NCBI GenBank assembly: GCA_016707285.1
Contig: JADJIA010000009.1
Coordinates: forward strand, 1-64,000
Length of the DNA stretch: 64,000 bases
From: Ignavibacteriales bacterium
GTDB lineage: Bacteria > Bacteroidota > Ignavibacteria > Ignavibacteriales > Ignavibacteriaceae
Reading direction: 5' to 3'
In this document: piece after piece, positions 9,267 through 16,821 of the stretch
How positions within the stretch are numbered: position 1 is the stretch's first letter
Layout: the number at the start of each line of letters is the position of its first letter
Program-made: the position numbers and the translations under genes
The notes under the pieces: generated by a model
The model's input: the letters and a program-made list of their open reading frames with translations, nothing else
The model's database searches: none
Told to the model about the DNA's origin: nothing

Positions 9267-9442
9267 AATCCTTTTGCCATCAGGCATCCCATACGGGACT
9301 AAACAAGGGACATTCCATGAAGGAATGCAATTTCTACGCCACAAAACGGAGCGACTTGACTGTAATCCTTTCGTAATCAAGGAATCTCTGACCGGGTACT
9401 TCTATATTCTGCAGAACCTCAGATATTCAGTACCTCAGAACT

Positions 9443-10432
9443 TCAGTTACTCGGTGACTCTGTGACTTCGTGACTCTGTGACTTCGTGATATCAAATTTC
9501 CCCAAACCAAAAGCAGTGTTTTTCCCGATATTGATTTGAGAACCAATTAAAAGCCATGGGAGAATTCTTCCGACATTTCCTTCGATGGTGAGTGAGCCCG
9601 TGAGCCCGCTCATGTCGAGCCAGGTTTTTTGTCGATTTGAATACCTTCCCCACTCAAAGTAGTTCAAAGAATTCTCTGAGATGTGAAAATCGTTAAAATG
9701 GAAATCAGGTTGCCCCTCTACAAAACCATCCGGGCCAAAAAGTCCTGCAAGAGCCAGATATCTTCTCACAGTTGAAAGGACGACCAATTTGGGAGTTATT
9801 TTATCCCGCTGTTTAATCACTTTACCTTCTTCCTGAAAACGGACGGGGGAGACAAAATCGAGAGTTATCTTTTCCATTTTTTCGGGCAGGTTTTCAACAA
9901 TTTGAGAAGTTTTTACAGGGGTGAATTTAAGTGAAATGTCACCAGATCCCGGAATCAGGATTTTGGATTCACCATCGAGATGGACATTTGTGAATTCCTC
10001 GATAGTATATCCTGTTTTCTCGAAACCCAGTCCCGTTTTTCCAATGTTTTGGAACACATAAACATAATAAGGGAGAAGATTAACGGAACTGCCAAAAAGC
10101 ACCAACTCTATTTCGAGAATCTCGCCGGCTGATATTCTAAGTCTGTCGTCTGCCGGAGGATTTAGTACAAATGGATGAGGTACTTTTCTGATTCCCCTTA
10201 AGTATGATATGTGTGAAACGGGGAGTTCGGTTTCAAAGATTTTAAAATAGGAACAATCCTGTTTTAACATACAACCTTCACAAACGGGCTGTTTTGTTAC
10301 ACAAACAGTGTTTCTAAACGACCAGGCAAAAATTCCACGGAGAAGTGACCCCTTGTATCTTGGGGTCACCAAATCTCCGTTTAGTTTAAGTCTGATCCTG
10401 AATCTGTAGATATCAAGGTCAGGATATTTCAT
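9443..10432 (-). CDS. cas6: CRISPR pre-crRNA endoribonuclease Cas6 (RAMP)
   Basis: A 329-residue RAMP protein of the PF10040-type Cas6 group. The N-terminus has PRYKGSLLRGIFAWSFR (about 24-40), then a four-cysteine cluster (C44, C51, C54, C60) of the form seen in this family, and the C-terminus has the glycine-rich NIGKNTAFGLGKFDI segment near 302-316. Cas6 cuts repeat transcripts to make crRNA guides for Cas10 complexes. It is the last gene of the minus-strand csm operon, 2 bp after the csm5 stop, and lies next to the structured repeat array. The last residues (KSQSHEVTESPSN) are encoded by a TGACTCTG/TGACTTCG micro-repeat and are probably not part of the fold. Confidence 0.85.
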   Translation of the reverse strand: MKYPDLDIYRFRIRLKLNGDLVTPRYKGSLLRGIFAWSFRNTVCVTKQPVCEGCMLKQDCSYFKIFETELPVSHISYLRGIRKVPHPFVLNPPADDRLRISAGEILEIELVLFGSSVNLLPYYVYVFQNIGKTGLGFEKTGYTIEEFTNVHLDGESKILIPGSGDISLKFTPVKTSQIVENLPEKMEKITLDFVSPVRFQEEGKVIKQRDKITPKLVVLSTVRRYLALAGLFGPDGFVEGQPDFHFNDFHISENSLNYFEWGRYSNRQKTWLDMSGLTGSLTIEGNVGRILPWLLIGSQINIGKNTAFGLGKFDITKSQSHEVTESPSN

Positions 10433-10434
10433 GG

Positions 10435-12141
10435 TTAAACCAAAGCTTTGGCTAACGAGACATTTTGAATCTTCCCGCTCTTAATGAAGTTCACATTTAA
10501 GATCACAAAACTGCCATCGGGTAAACCGGCGGGATACCTTGCTTTAAATTCACCGGGGAGTTCAGGATGAAGAATTTCACAAACTACCATCGGAGCCTCA
10601 CTTCTGAGAACTTTGGCATACATTTTTTGCATGTCTTTCAGTTTAACTTTCTGATTCTCAGCTGTGTATCCTGCGATGATGGCTTCTGTGTCAACTTTTG
10701 GAGCTTCCACAACCCGGGTTTCAACGGTTTCTGTTTTTCCATCAACAGCAACAGGTGTGGCGAAATCCTCGGCAATCTGAATCCAACCCATAACCGATTC
10801 CGGAATCAACAGTTGTTGAGCTGTCATCCTTCTGGATTTGGGGAAATAATTAAGGTTTGTCGGGGTACTCTGCTGTTCGCGGTCACCATATCCGCCTTTT
10901 TGCCTCGCTTCTCCAATTTTCAGATCATGAAACATCTCTTTTACAAAAGGTTCATTGGTCTGTTTGATTGAATGGAAGATGGTTGTTGAAAGGAAACCCG
11001 ATCCCCAACCGGTTTTAAGAGTACCTCCATCGGCAGGAATCCCGGACGCAAAGAAATTGCTGATCCGTTTTATTGTGGCCTCTGCGATGCCATTTTTCTG
11101 AGTGAAATAACGGAGTCCATCAAACCACTTTAAATCTCTATCAAAAGTCTGTCGGGCATGTTTGTTTAATACTGCAAACATTGCTCCTGCCAACTTCTTT
11201 TCGAGTTCATCCTTTTTGATTTCAGCGATTTTTATATCAAACAGTCTCTCAATTTTCATTTCAAGATCCAACCAGATTCCTGTTCCTGTCTTACTCTCTT
11301 TATAAGCCCGCCACAATCCATCGGTATCAACAAAGAGATCAAACTCTAAAATTGCTCCTGCTGAGATCATTTCCTGAGCGTTTGTCTGTGGCTGCGGCTC
11401 CTTGTCTTTCAGGTACAGGAAAACAGGATTTGCCTGCATGGTCTCTTTCTGATCGGGAGAAACAAGATGGGCATCAGAAAAATGGAAGAACTTAAAGATG
11501 CTAAACCGTGCGGCATCAGATTTACTGCCATCGGTGGTTCTACAGCTAAAGAGGAGTTTCATTAATTCTTCATCTTTATCCTTGTAATACCTTTTGGGAT
11601 TAAACTGACCCATGGAGCGTTTGGTGTTTTGTGTGATTTTTGCCCGTTCAGCATCTGTCAGTTTTAGCCAGGCATTTGCTGCAAGCGCAGTTCTCACGGC
11701 TCCTTTGATCGAAGTACCGGGAATATAGGGCAGGTTGTCGGATGATTTTATCTGTTCATTTACCTGAGTATTGTTAGCCATCCCAAATGGAAGGGGCATC
11801 TCGTAAACAACTGCAGATTTTATTAATTTATCAACGAGTGCAGGTTTTTTTAACACTGCCCTGCAGAATACACCAAAATTAATTTCTCTACGAATTTTAC
11901 TCTGGCTTTTATTTGCATGTTGATATTGTGTGTTTTTCTGACTGTCAAACTTGAAAAGTTGTTCATCGAGCCATTCAGCGAATTGTTCAGGAGCATCGGG
12001 AACATCCTCTGAAATCACCTCAATAGCTTTTGGCAGTGAGATTCGATAAATATTTTCATCCTTAATCAGATAATCGAAAGGTTCAAGGTTAATTCCTGTT
12101 GAAATATGAACCGGAGTAAGAGTTTTAAGTTTCAGTTTCAT
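10435..12141 (-). CDS. csm5: Type III-A CRISPR RAMP protein Csm5
   Basis: The N-terminus LKLKTLTPVHISTGINLEPFDY and the LPYIPGTSIKGAVRTALAAN motif near 136-155 are typical of Csm5, the RAMP that caps the 3' end of the crRNA in the Csm complex. At 568 residues it is longer than many Csm5 proteins. The extra length is a middle insertion and a C-terminal tail of about 100 residues (from about 470) with KVKLKDMQKMYAKVLR and a beta-rich end that I do not recognise. Its start overlaps the csm4 stop by 4 bp (12138-12141), so the two are translationally coupled. All residues read in one frame. Confidence 0.85.
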   Translation of the reverse strand: MKLKLKTLTPVHISTGINLEPFDYLIKDENIYRISLPKAIEVISEDVPDAPEQFAEWLDEQLFKFDSQKNTQYQHANKSQSKIRREINFGVFCRAVLKKPALVDKLIKSAVVYEMPLPFGMANNTQVNEQIKSSDNLPYIPGTSIKGAVRTALAANAWLKLTDAERAKITQNTKRSMGQFNPKRYYKDKDEELMKLLFSCRTTDGSKSDAARFSIFKFFHFSDAHLVSPDQKETMQANPVFLYLKDKEPQPQTNAQEMISAGAILEFDLFVDTDGLWRAYKESKTGTGIWLDLEMKIERLFDIKIAEIKKDELEKKLAGAMFAVLNKHARQTFDRDLKWFDGLRYFTQKNGIAEATIKRISNFFASGIPADGGTLKTGWGSGFLSTTIFHSIKQTNEPFVKEMFHDLKIGEARQKGGYGDREQQSTPTNLNYFPKSRRMTAQQLLIPESVMGWIQIAEDFATPVAVDGKTETVETRVVEAPKVDTEAIIAGYTAENQKVKLKDMQKMYAKVLRSEAPMVVCEILHPELPGEFKARYPAGLPDGSFVILNVNFIKSGKIQNVSLAKALV

Positions 12142-13163
12142 AATATCCTCGCCGGAATGTCGAATGCGGCTCCAAAGTGGTAAACAGAAAACGATTTTTC
12201 ACCCGTAATCTCTTTAACTTTTTTTATGGTACCGTAACCGGATTTTGAAGTTGACTTAAACACAGAACCTTCTTTGAAGGAGAGCACAGAATCTTTCCAG
12301 AAGTCGGTCTGATTCAGGTGTCCCGTTGAGATTTTCCCTTTTCTCGTCTCCAGTTCGTAAAAACAACTTGAACTGTCAGACTGATAAAAAGTTGTCTCGT
12401 CATCTTTTGGAAGATAGAGTGAGAGAGAAACAAAGCTGTTTGCATCTTTCACTTCCGGGAACCGGTAATCTTCTACTGTGATTTCGAAATGATTTTTCCC
12501 GGTGGAAGAATCTCCCATAAGACCTGTATGAGAGTGGAAGCGAAGAACAGCCTCAGCCATCTTAAGATATTTATCTTCACCATCCATCAGAAAGAAGAGT
12601 CCTCCTGTTTGGGTGAATATTTCGTCACGACTAAAAAGCCCTCCCGTTTTACCAACTTCCTTACCGTCTTCAGAAAGAACCGGATTGGTGGATCCCGTCA
12701 GTCTGTTAATCGAGTTGTGAATTTCAGCTTCTTCCCTAAAGTTTTTTGAGAGAAGCGCGGCGTTCCAGAGTTCAGAACTTCCGAAGAATCCTTTCTCGTT
12801 TAATTCACCGGATAAAAATCTAAAGAAAACAGCTTCTGACACCATTTTCTGCGATTTCCAGTCTTTCAATTTTTTGAAGATTTCCATCTTTTCAGATTTT
12901 TGCTTCCCTTCAAGCATCTGTTGAAAGTCTAAAGGTGGCAACATTGGTTTTGGGAAAAAGCGAATCCTGACCTTCTGATCTTCAACATATTTAAATGCCG
13001 ATGATATTTTTAGCGGGTAACCTGAAGAGTAACCTGAGATGAAGCTGTTGAGTTCTTCATCTGAATAGAGGGTTTTTATTCCCCAACAGATGAGACCCCA
13101 AAGGCTATCCGACCTCAAGTTATCCCTGAAGGATGACCCCGGTTTTAGATAAACAATTTTCAT
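12138..13163 (-). CDS. csm4: Type III-A CRISPR RAMP protein Csm4
   Basis: I place the start at 13163 (MKIVYLKPGSSFRDNL), because Csm4 proteins begin this way and the start then lies 14 bp after the csm3 stop; an upstream in-frame ATG at 13211 would add 16 residues and overlap csm3. The SDSLWGLICWGIKTLY motif near 18-33 and a glycine-rich TGLMGDSSTGKNHFEI loop in the second half are the Csm4 hallmarks. Csm4 binds Cas10 and the 5' handle of the crRNA. It overlaps csm5 by 4 bp. Length (341 residues) is normal. Confidence 0.85.
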   Translation of the reverse strand: MKIVYLKPGSSFRDNLRSDSLWGLICWGIKTLYSDEELNSFISGYSSGYPLKISSAFKYVEDQKVRIRFFPKPMLPPLDFQQMLEGKQKSEKMEIFKKLKDWKSQKMVSEAVFFRFLSGELNEKGFFGSSELWNAALLSKNFREEAEIHNSINRLTGSTNPVLSEDGKEVGKTGGLFSRDEIFTQTGGLFFLMDGEDKYLKMAEAVLRFHSHTGLMGDSSTGKNHFEITVEDYRFPEVKDANSFVSLSLYLPKDDETTFYQSDSSSCFYELETRKGKISTGHLNQTDFWKDSVLSFKEGSVFKSTSKSGYGTIKKVKEITGEKSFSVYHFGAAFDIPARIL

Positions 13164-13177
13164 ATCGATACCACCCG

Positions 13178-13921
13178 TTAAATTGTTGATATCTGATCGA
13201 GAGATTTCCATCCTTCATTGTTTTCTTCGGAGACGGGGGCAACGCTTTTGGCGTATTTTGCACTTCCGGTTTTATAATCCTCTACTGAAACATCAAGCGG
13301 TTCTGTAAAACGGAATTTTATTCTTCCGTATCCGCGGGAGATGCTTCCACCCAGTCCTGAATGTTCCAACAGCCTTAAAGCCTGATAGACCAATTTAAGA
13401 TTCTCTTCATCCTTCTCATCATAAACACTGTAGATCATTTCAAGATTAAAAAATGACCCTTTCACAACTCTTTCGAGGAAACGGGGGTTAGCCTCTGAGG
13501 TTAAGCGGTTAATTGTGTTTTCAGGCTTTAACTCTGTAAATTGAAGCTCTGAATCGAGCCCTTCCCACATCTTAATGGTCTGTTTTGAAGGATATGCATC
13601 ACGAACCACAAGACGGGTTGGGCCACCGGCTGTACCTTTTTCAAAATTTCCAAATACTCTGCATATTTCATCATCAGGATTTTTTGATTCATAAACATCA
13701 CCCTTTGCGGTAACTTTTTCCATGGCAAACTCGAGGAGCATCCTCATTTTTCCCTTTAAGCTTGAGCCGGGGATGAACGGGTAACTTGTGTTTGGGTCTC
13801 TTATTACGGGAGAATCAACTCCGCCAATTTCAAGTTTTTCTTTACTACCGCCAATATGTAAACCGGTTAAAGTTTCGATCTGGCCTCTTAAAACGATATT
13901 TTTTTTGAATTTAAGTGACAT
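13178..13921 (-). CDS. csm3: Type III-A CRISPR RAMP nuclease Csm3
   Basis: A 247-residue RAMP with LTGLHIGGSKEKLEIGGVDS at 18-37, IPGSSLKGKMRMLLE, and the C-terminal GLGGSISRGYGRIKF glycine-rich loop. In the family, the aspartate of GGVDSPV cleaves target RNA at 6-nt intervals; here it is Asp36 and is present. Csm3 forms the backbone of the Csm complex. The gene follows csm2 with 11 bp between them. Nothing is missing, so target-RNA slicing should be active. Confidence 0.9.
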   Translation of the reverse strand: MSLKFKKNIVLRGQIETLTGLHIGGSKEKLEIGGVDSPVIRDPNTSYPFIPGSSLKGKMRMLLEFAMEKVTAKGDVYESKNPDDEICRVFGNFEKGTAGGPTRLVVRDAYPSKQTIKMWEGLDSELQFTELKPENTINRLTSEANPRFLERVVKGSFFNLEMIYSVYDEKDEENLKLVYQALRLLEHSGLGGSISRGYGRIKFRFTEPLDVSVEDYKTGSAKYAKSVAPVSEENNEGWKSLDQISTI

Positions 13922-13932
13922 GTCTAATCTCC

Positions 13933-14334
13933 TTAGTTTTTAGGGTCTAAAAATTTATGGTATGCAACAATTGCTTCTGTAATCGATATCAGATTTTGGA
14001 GAGCAAGTGGCTTTTTCGCTTCTTCAACATTAACAGTAGTGTTGATCGCATCTTTCATCAGTTCATAAAAAGGCTTTACTCTCGGCTGTCTTCCGGCTGC
14101 GTAAGCAAGTTTGGGTTTTAGCAGAATAAGGTCTCTTTCTATCTGGGGAGTTACTTTTCTCTCGGCTCTGAATTTGGTTCTGATGGAAACCACGGCGGAA
14201 TAAAAGTTGCGTAATTGAGTCGTTTTTACCTTATCTTCTGTGAATTTTTGTGCATAGACAAGACCTATACTGTCAATATCTGCCGGGGTGATGCTCGAGA
14301 GGTCTCTTACATTGTCTAAATTTTGTAATGGCAT
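13933..14334 (-). CDS. csm2: Type III-A CRISPR small subunit Csm2
   Basis: A 133-residue, mainly helical protein with the Csm2 pattern KTTQLRNFYSAVVSIRTKF near 36-54, KPKLAYAAGRQPRVKPFYEL in the middle and a C-terminal EAIVAYHKFLDPKN. Csm2 is the small subunit that lies along the inner face of the complex and contacts the target RNA. It lies between cas10 (13 bp upstream) and csm3 (11 bp downstream), the standard order. Confidence 0.85.
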   Translation of the reverse strand: MPLQNLDNVRDLSSITPADIDSIGLVYAQKFTEDKVKTTQLRNFYSAVVSIRTKFRAERKVTPQIERDLILLKPKLAYAAGRQPRVKPFYELMKDAINTTVNVEEAKKPLALQNLISITEAIVAYHKFLDPKN

Positions 14335-14347
14335 GATTTACTCCTGT

Positions 14348-16762
14348 TTATTTGTTTTTTCTGTTCTTTAAAATTACATAGGAAGCCGGGACCACAAAAT
14401 CTTCGACAAGCTCCTTACTTCCAACATTATTTATCAGTTTTGAAAGCAACTCCACCTTTTTATTTGGCAGTTGCCCGTTTTCATTTTGTTTTATAGCAGT
14501 TTCACCAACTTCGCGCGGGTTTCTGGCAAGAGAGTATTTGATTTTGAACATGTTCCTGAAATATTTGTCGATATTCAGAGTTTTGTCCTGATTTAACATC
14601 ACTGTCGTTTGCCCGAGTAGAAAATGGACATAAGAAGCGGTGATCTTCTCGTCAACATTTGTTGAGTGAACAAGCCGGTCGAGCTGTTTGCCAAACTCAA
14701 CAAGTTCTTCTGCCCGCTCCCATCTGAATTCCTTCCCAAAGAGTGAAATACTGTCTTTTTCAGGTACAGATTTTTTGGCTCTGCTTTCAGCCTCTCCCGC
14801 ATGTTTTGCAGCTTTGTGTATTGGATAACTGTCTTTACAGAGATAACTTCCACCCGAAATTGTGAGATTTTTATTCCCGCAGGCAAATGCAGTGAATCTT
14901 TTTTTCAGTTCAAATGCGAAGTTTATTGTGTTTATCCAGGAACCCACAACAAAGAGATCATCGCCACCGGAATAGGTGATATAAATTCCCGTTTTTTCGG
15001 CAATTAAATTAATGTGACCCGTAAAGAAGAGGTTAAGTGCCCTCGAAAGATTCACAGTTCTCGAGAGTGATTTAATGCTGTCTGACTCGTTTTCTCGTTC
15101 CAGCCCGAAACTGAAAATACTCCCGAGATTATCCACATCCATTCTCAGCACCGAGAGAGCCGGGTAATCAAGAAAAACTCCGGGATCACTGCTCATTTTA
15201 GCCACCTCTCCAAACTCGAGAACCGAATCATTTGAGGAAGTCATCGGAGCCTGATTCCCAAGAAGTTTCACTCCTGAACTTATGGAGGTTGAACCAACTT
15301 CATCGAGCACTGAAACGGGCACTTCAAAATTGTTTATGTTATAAACAGTTGAAGAAATCGGATCACCCCCGGTAAGGAACTGTTTTGCAGCTTTGTTGCC
15401 TGAAACAATTCCCCAGGTGATACCAAAACCGGGGAAAGGAATTTCGATCAGATCGTAATCAGGGTTATATTGCGGTTTAAAAGATGATGGAACAAACTTC
15501 CGGATGAGATAGTCAGCTTTTGGAAGAATCATTCCGATATCCGAAAACATCTCTGTTAACGAGTAGAGGAACTTCTCATATCCGGCAAGACCATCATAGG
15601 TTTCTTTCTCTTCCCCACCCGGTCTTACTTCATATTGTCTGTCGGCTCCATCAAGATTAATCGAGAACACTTCAGCTAACATCTCAATACTTTTCTGTTT
15701 TTTTGCTGCCATAAGTTTATTGGCAATTATTCCGTACCACTTCGAAAAGTTTTTATAAAGAGAGTCATCCGCCTCAAGGGTTTCAAGAATCAGATTTAGC
15801 TCACCTTTATAAGTACCAAAAAACCACTTTTGAATCTTCTTTTTGGCTTTTAATATTTTATCACGATTTCCCTCCGAATTCGGGACAACCATCACAAAAT
15901 GCCCGCCACCATTTATGAGAAGATTTGCCGACGACATGCCTGTTTGGTCAAGCAGATAACTGCTGAAAGTATCGGTTAACAGTGTCAGATAAAACGACTT
16001 TCCTCTGAACTGTTTACTTCTTCCCTTTTGGCTGTTTTCTATCGGATTGGTCTCAGCATAAATGAAATTTTGGATTCCACTCATGTCAGCAGCAACTATA
16101 AGGAATGGTTTTGAAGTGTCATCAGCTTCATTTATACAAGGAGCGAGGGCAGTTGTGGTTTTTAAATGATCAAAAAGTGAGATATCCGGCTTTTCATCAT
16201 AAAGAGCAGAACTCGTTTTGGTAAGGTGTTTCTCGAAAAGAAAGAGGAGAGTATCAATAAGTTGCGGTAATTTTAGATCGGGCAGAGATTTGATATCGTT
16301 TACCAGATTATTATAACATCTTTGCGAGGCATCTACCATCTCTTTGTCGGATGGAAGCCCGCTCTGATCTTTGATATATGTGGCGTTTATCTCATGGATG
16401 TCACTTACACCGGGCAAGTAGTAAAACAGCCCTTCAGGTTTTTCCAGGGTTGTCTCAACCAAAGAAAGAACTGAGAGTAATGGTTTCCTCCCGGGGGATG
16501 AACCCTGGGATGAAACATCTTTTTCCATCTGTGCGGCGCGACTTATCAAGTCGGAAACGGGGTTTTGATCACCTTTTAAGATGTCAAAAACCTCATTTTT
16601 TATTGCTGCTGCCTCCGTATTTTGCGAAAGCGTTTCTTCATAAAACCGGAGGGCAAAGTCTGTTTGAGACCCGACATCATCTCCCGGTATCTGCCATAGA
16701 ACCTTGTGAATATCATGCAGCATCGCCGCAAGCATCACAGAGTATTTGTTTTTCTTCTCCAT
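14348..16762 (-). CDS. cas10: Cas10/Csm1, HD and GGDD motifs intact
   Basis: An 804-residue large subunit. The N-terminal HD nuclease motif MLHDIHK is at 14-20 (H16, D17). A first palm domain begins near 219 (LIVAADMSGIQNFIYAET). The second palm domain contains SVLRMDVDNLGSIFSFGL (about 537-554) and the cyclase motif GGDD at 599-602. These predict both ssDNA cleavage and cyclic oligoadenylate synthesis when target RNA is bound. Residues 311-540 contain no cysteine, so the four-cysteine zinc site often present between the palms is missing. The gene follows the four ancillary genes with a 59-bp gap, and no Csm6/Csx1 effector is visible in the window. Confidence 0.92.
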   Translation of the reverse strand: MEKKNKYSVMLAAMLHDIHKVLWQIPGDDVGSQTDFALRFYEETLSQNTEAAAIKNEVFDILKGDQNPVSDLISRAAQMEKDVSSQGSSPGRKPLLSVLSLVETTLEKPEGLFYYLPGVSDIHEINATYIKDQSGLPSDKEMVDASQRCYNNLVNDIKSLPDLKLPQLIDTLLFLFEKHLTKTSSALYDEKPDISLFDHLKTTTALAPCINEADDTSKPFLIVAADMSGIQNFIYAETNPIENSQKGRSKQFRGKSFYLTLLTDTFSSYLLDQTGMSSANLLINGGGHFVMVVPNSEGNRDKILKAKKKIQKWFFGTYKGELNLILETLEADDSLYKNFSKWYGIIANKLMAAKKQKSIEMLAEVFSINLDGADRQYEVRPGGEEKETYDGLAGYEKFLYSLTEMFSDIGMILPKADYLIRKFVPSSFKPQYNPDYDLIEIPFPGFGITWGIVSGNKAAKQFLTGGDPISSTVYNINNFEVPVSVLDEVGSTSISSGVKLLGNQAPMTSSNDSVLEFGEVAKMSSDPGVFLDYPALSVLRMDVDNLGSIFSFGLERENESDSIKSLSRTVNLSRALNLFFTGHINLIAEKTGIYITYSGGDDLFVVGSWINTINFAFELKKRFTAFACGNKNLTISGGSYLCKDSYPIHKAAKHAGEAESRAKKSVPEKDSISLFGKEFRWERAEELVEFGKQLDRLVHSTNVDEKITASYVHFLLGQTTVMLNQDKTLNIDKYFRNMFKIKYSLARNPREVGETAIKQNENGQLPNKKVELLSKLINNVGSKELVEDFVVPASYVILKNRKNK

Positions 16763-16821
16763 CGTTCTCCCATATTGTTATAAGTGATGGTTTGTTTAAA
16801 ACTAAATTATATCCAATTTTT

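Larger units (their letters stand above)
8345..9382. repeat. Array of ten structured repeat units, about 103-nt period, beside cas6 (CRISPR-like position, not a canonical CRISPR)
   Basis: Units begin with AATCCTT (AGTCCTT in one) at 8345, 8448, 8550, 8654, 8757, 8838, 8941, 9062, 9267 and 9364. Seven long units of 42-43 nt read CCTT, a GCC-loop-GGC hairpin, a TCCC-loop-GGGA hairpin, then AAGG, so outer CCTT/AAGG pairing would close a three-way junction. Stem bases are constant while the 4-5-nt loops vary (ATAC, AACC, ATTC, ACAGT; AAAC, GTAA, GAAA). Three short units (8757, 9062, 9364) keep only CCTT/AAGG. The intervals between units are mostly 60-63 nt, differ in sequence, and usually carry their own inverted repeats. 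Several intervals end in ACTGT before the next unit. Variable loops and long intervals argue against a CRISPR. The array lies directly downstream of cas6 and could be transcribed from that operon. Confidence 0.7.

Noticed and set aside
8345..9382. Canonical CRISPR array
   Set aside because: Repeats are not near identical (both loops vary), intervals are about 60 nt and one is 187 nt, and three units lack the inner half. I report it as a structured repeat array instead.
8345..9382. Integron attC array
   Set aside because: No GTTRRRY/RYYYAAC core sites, no integrase and no cassettes with genes between units.
10567..10971. Plus-strand 134-residue open frame opposite csm5
   Set aside because: Shadow of csm5, whose reading frame carries family motifs.
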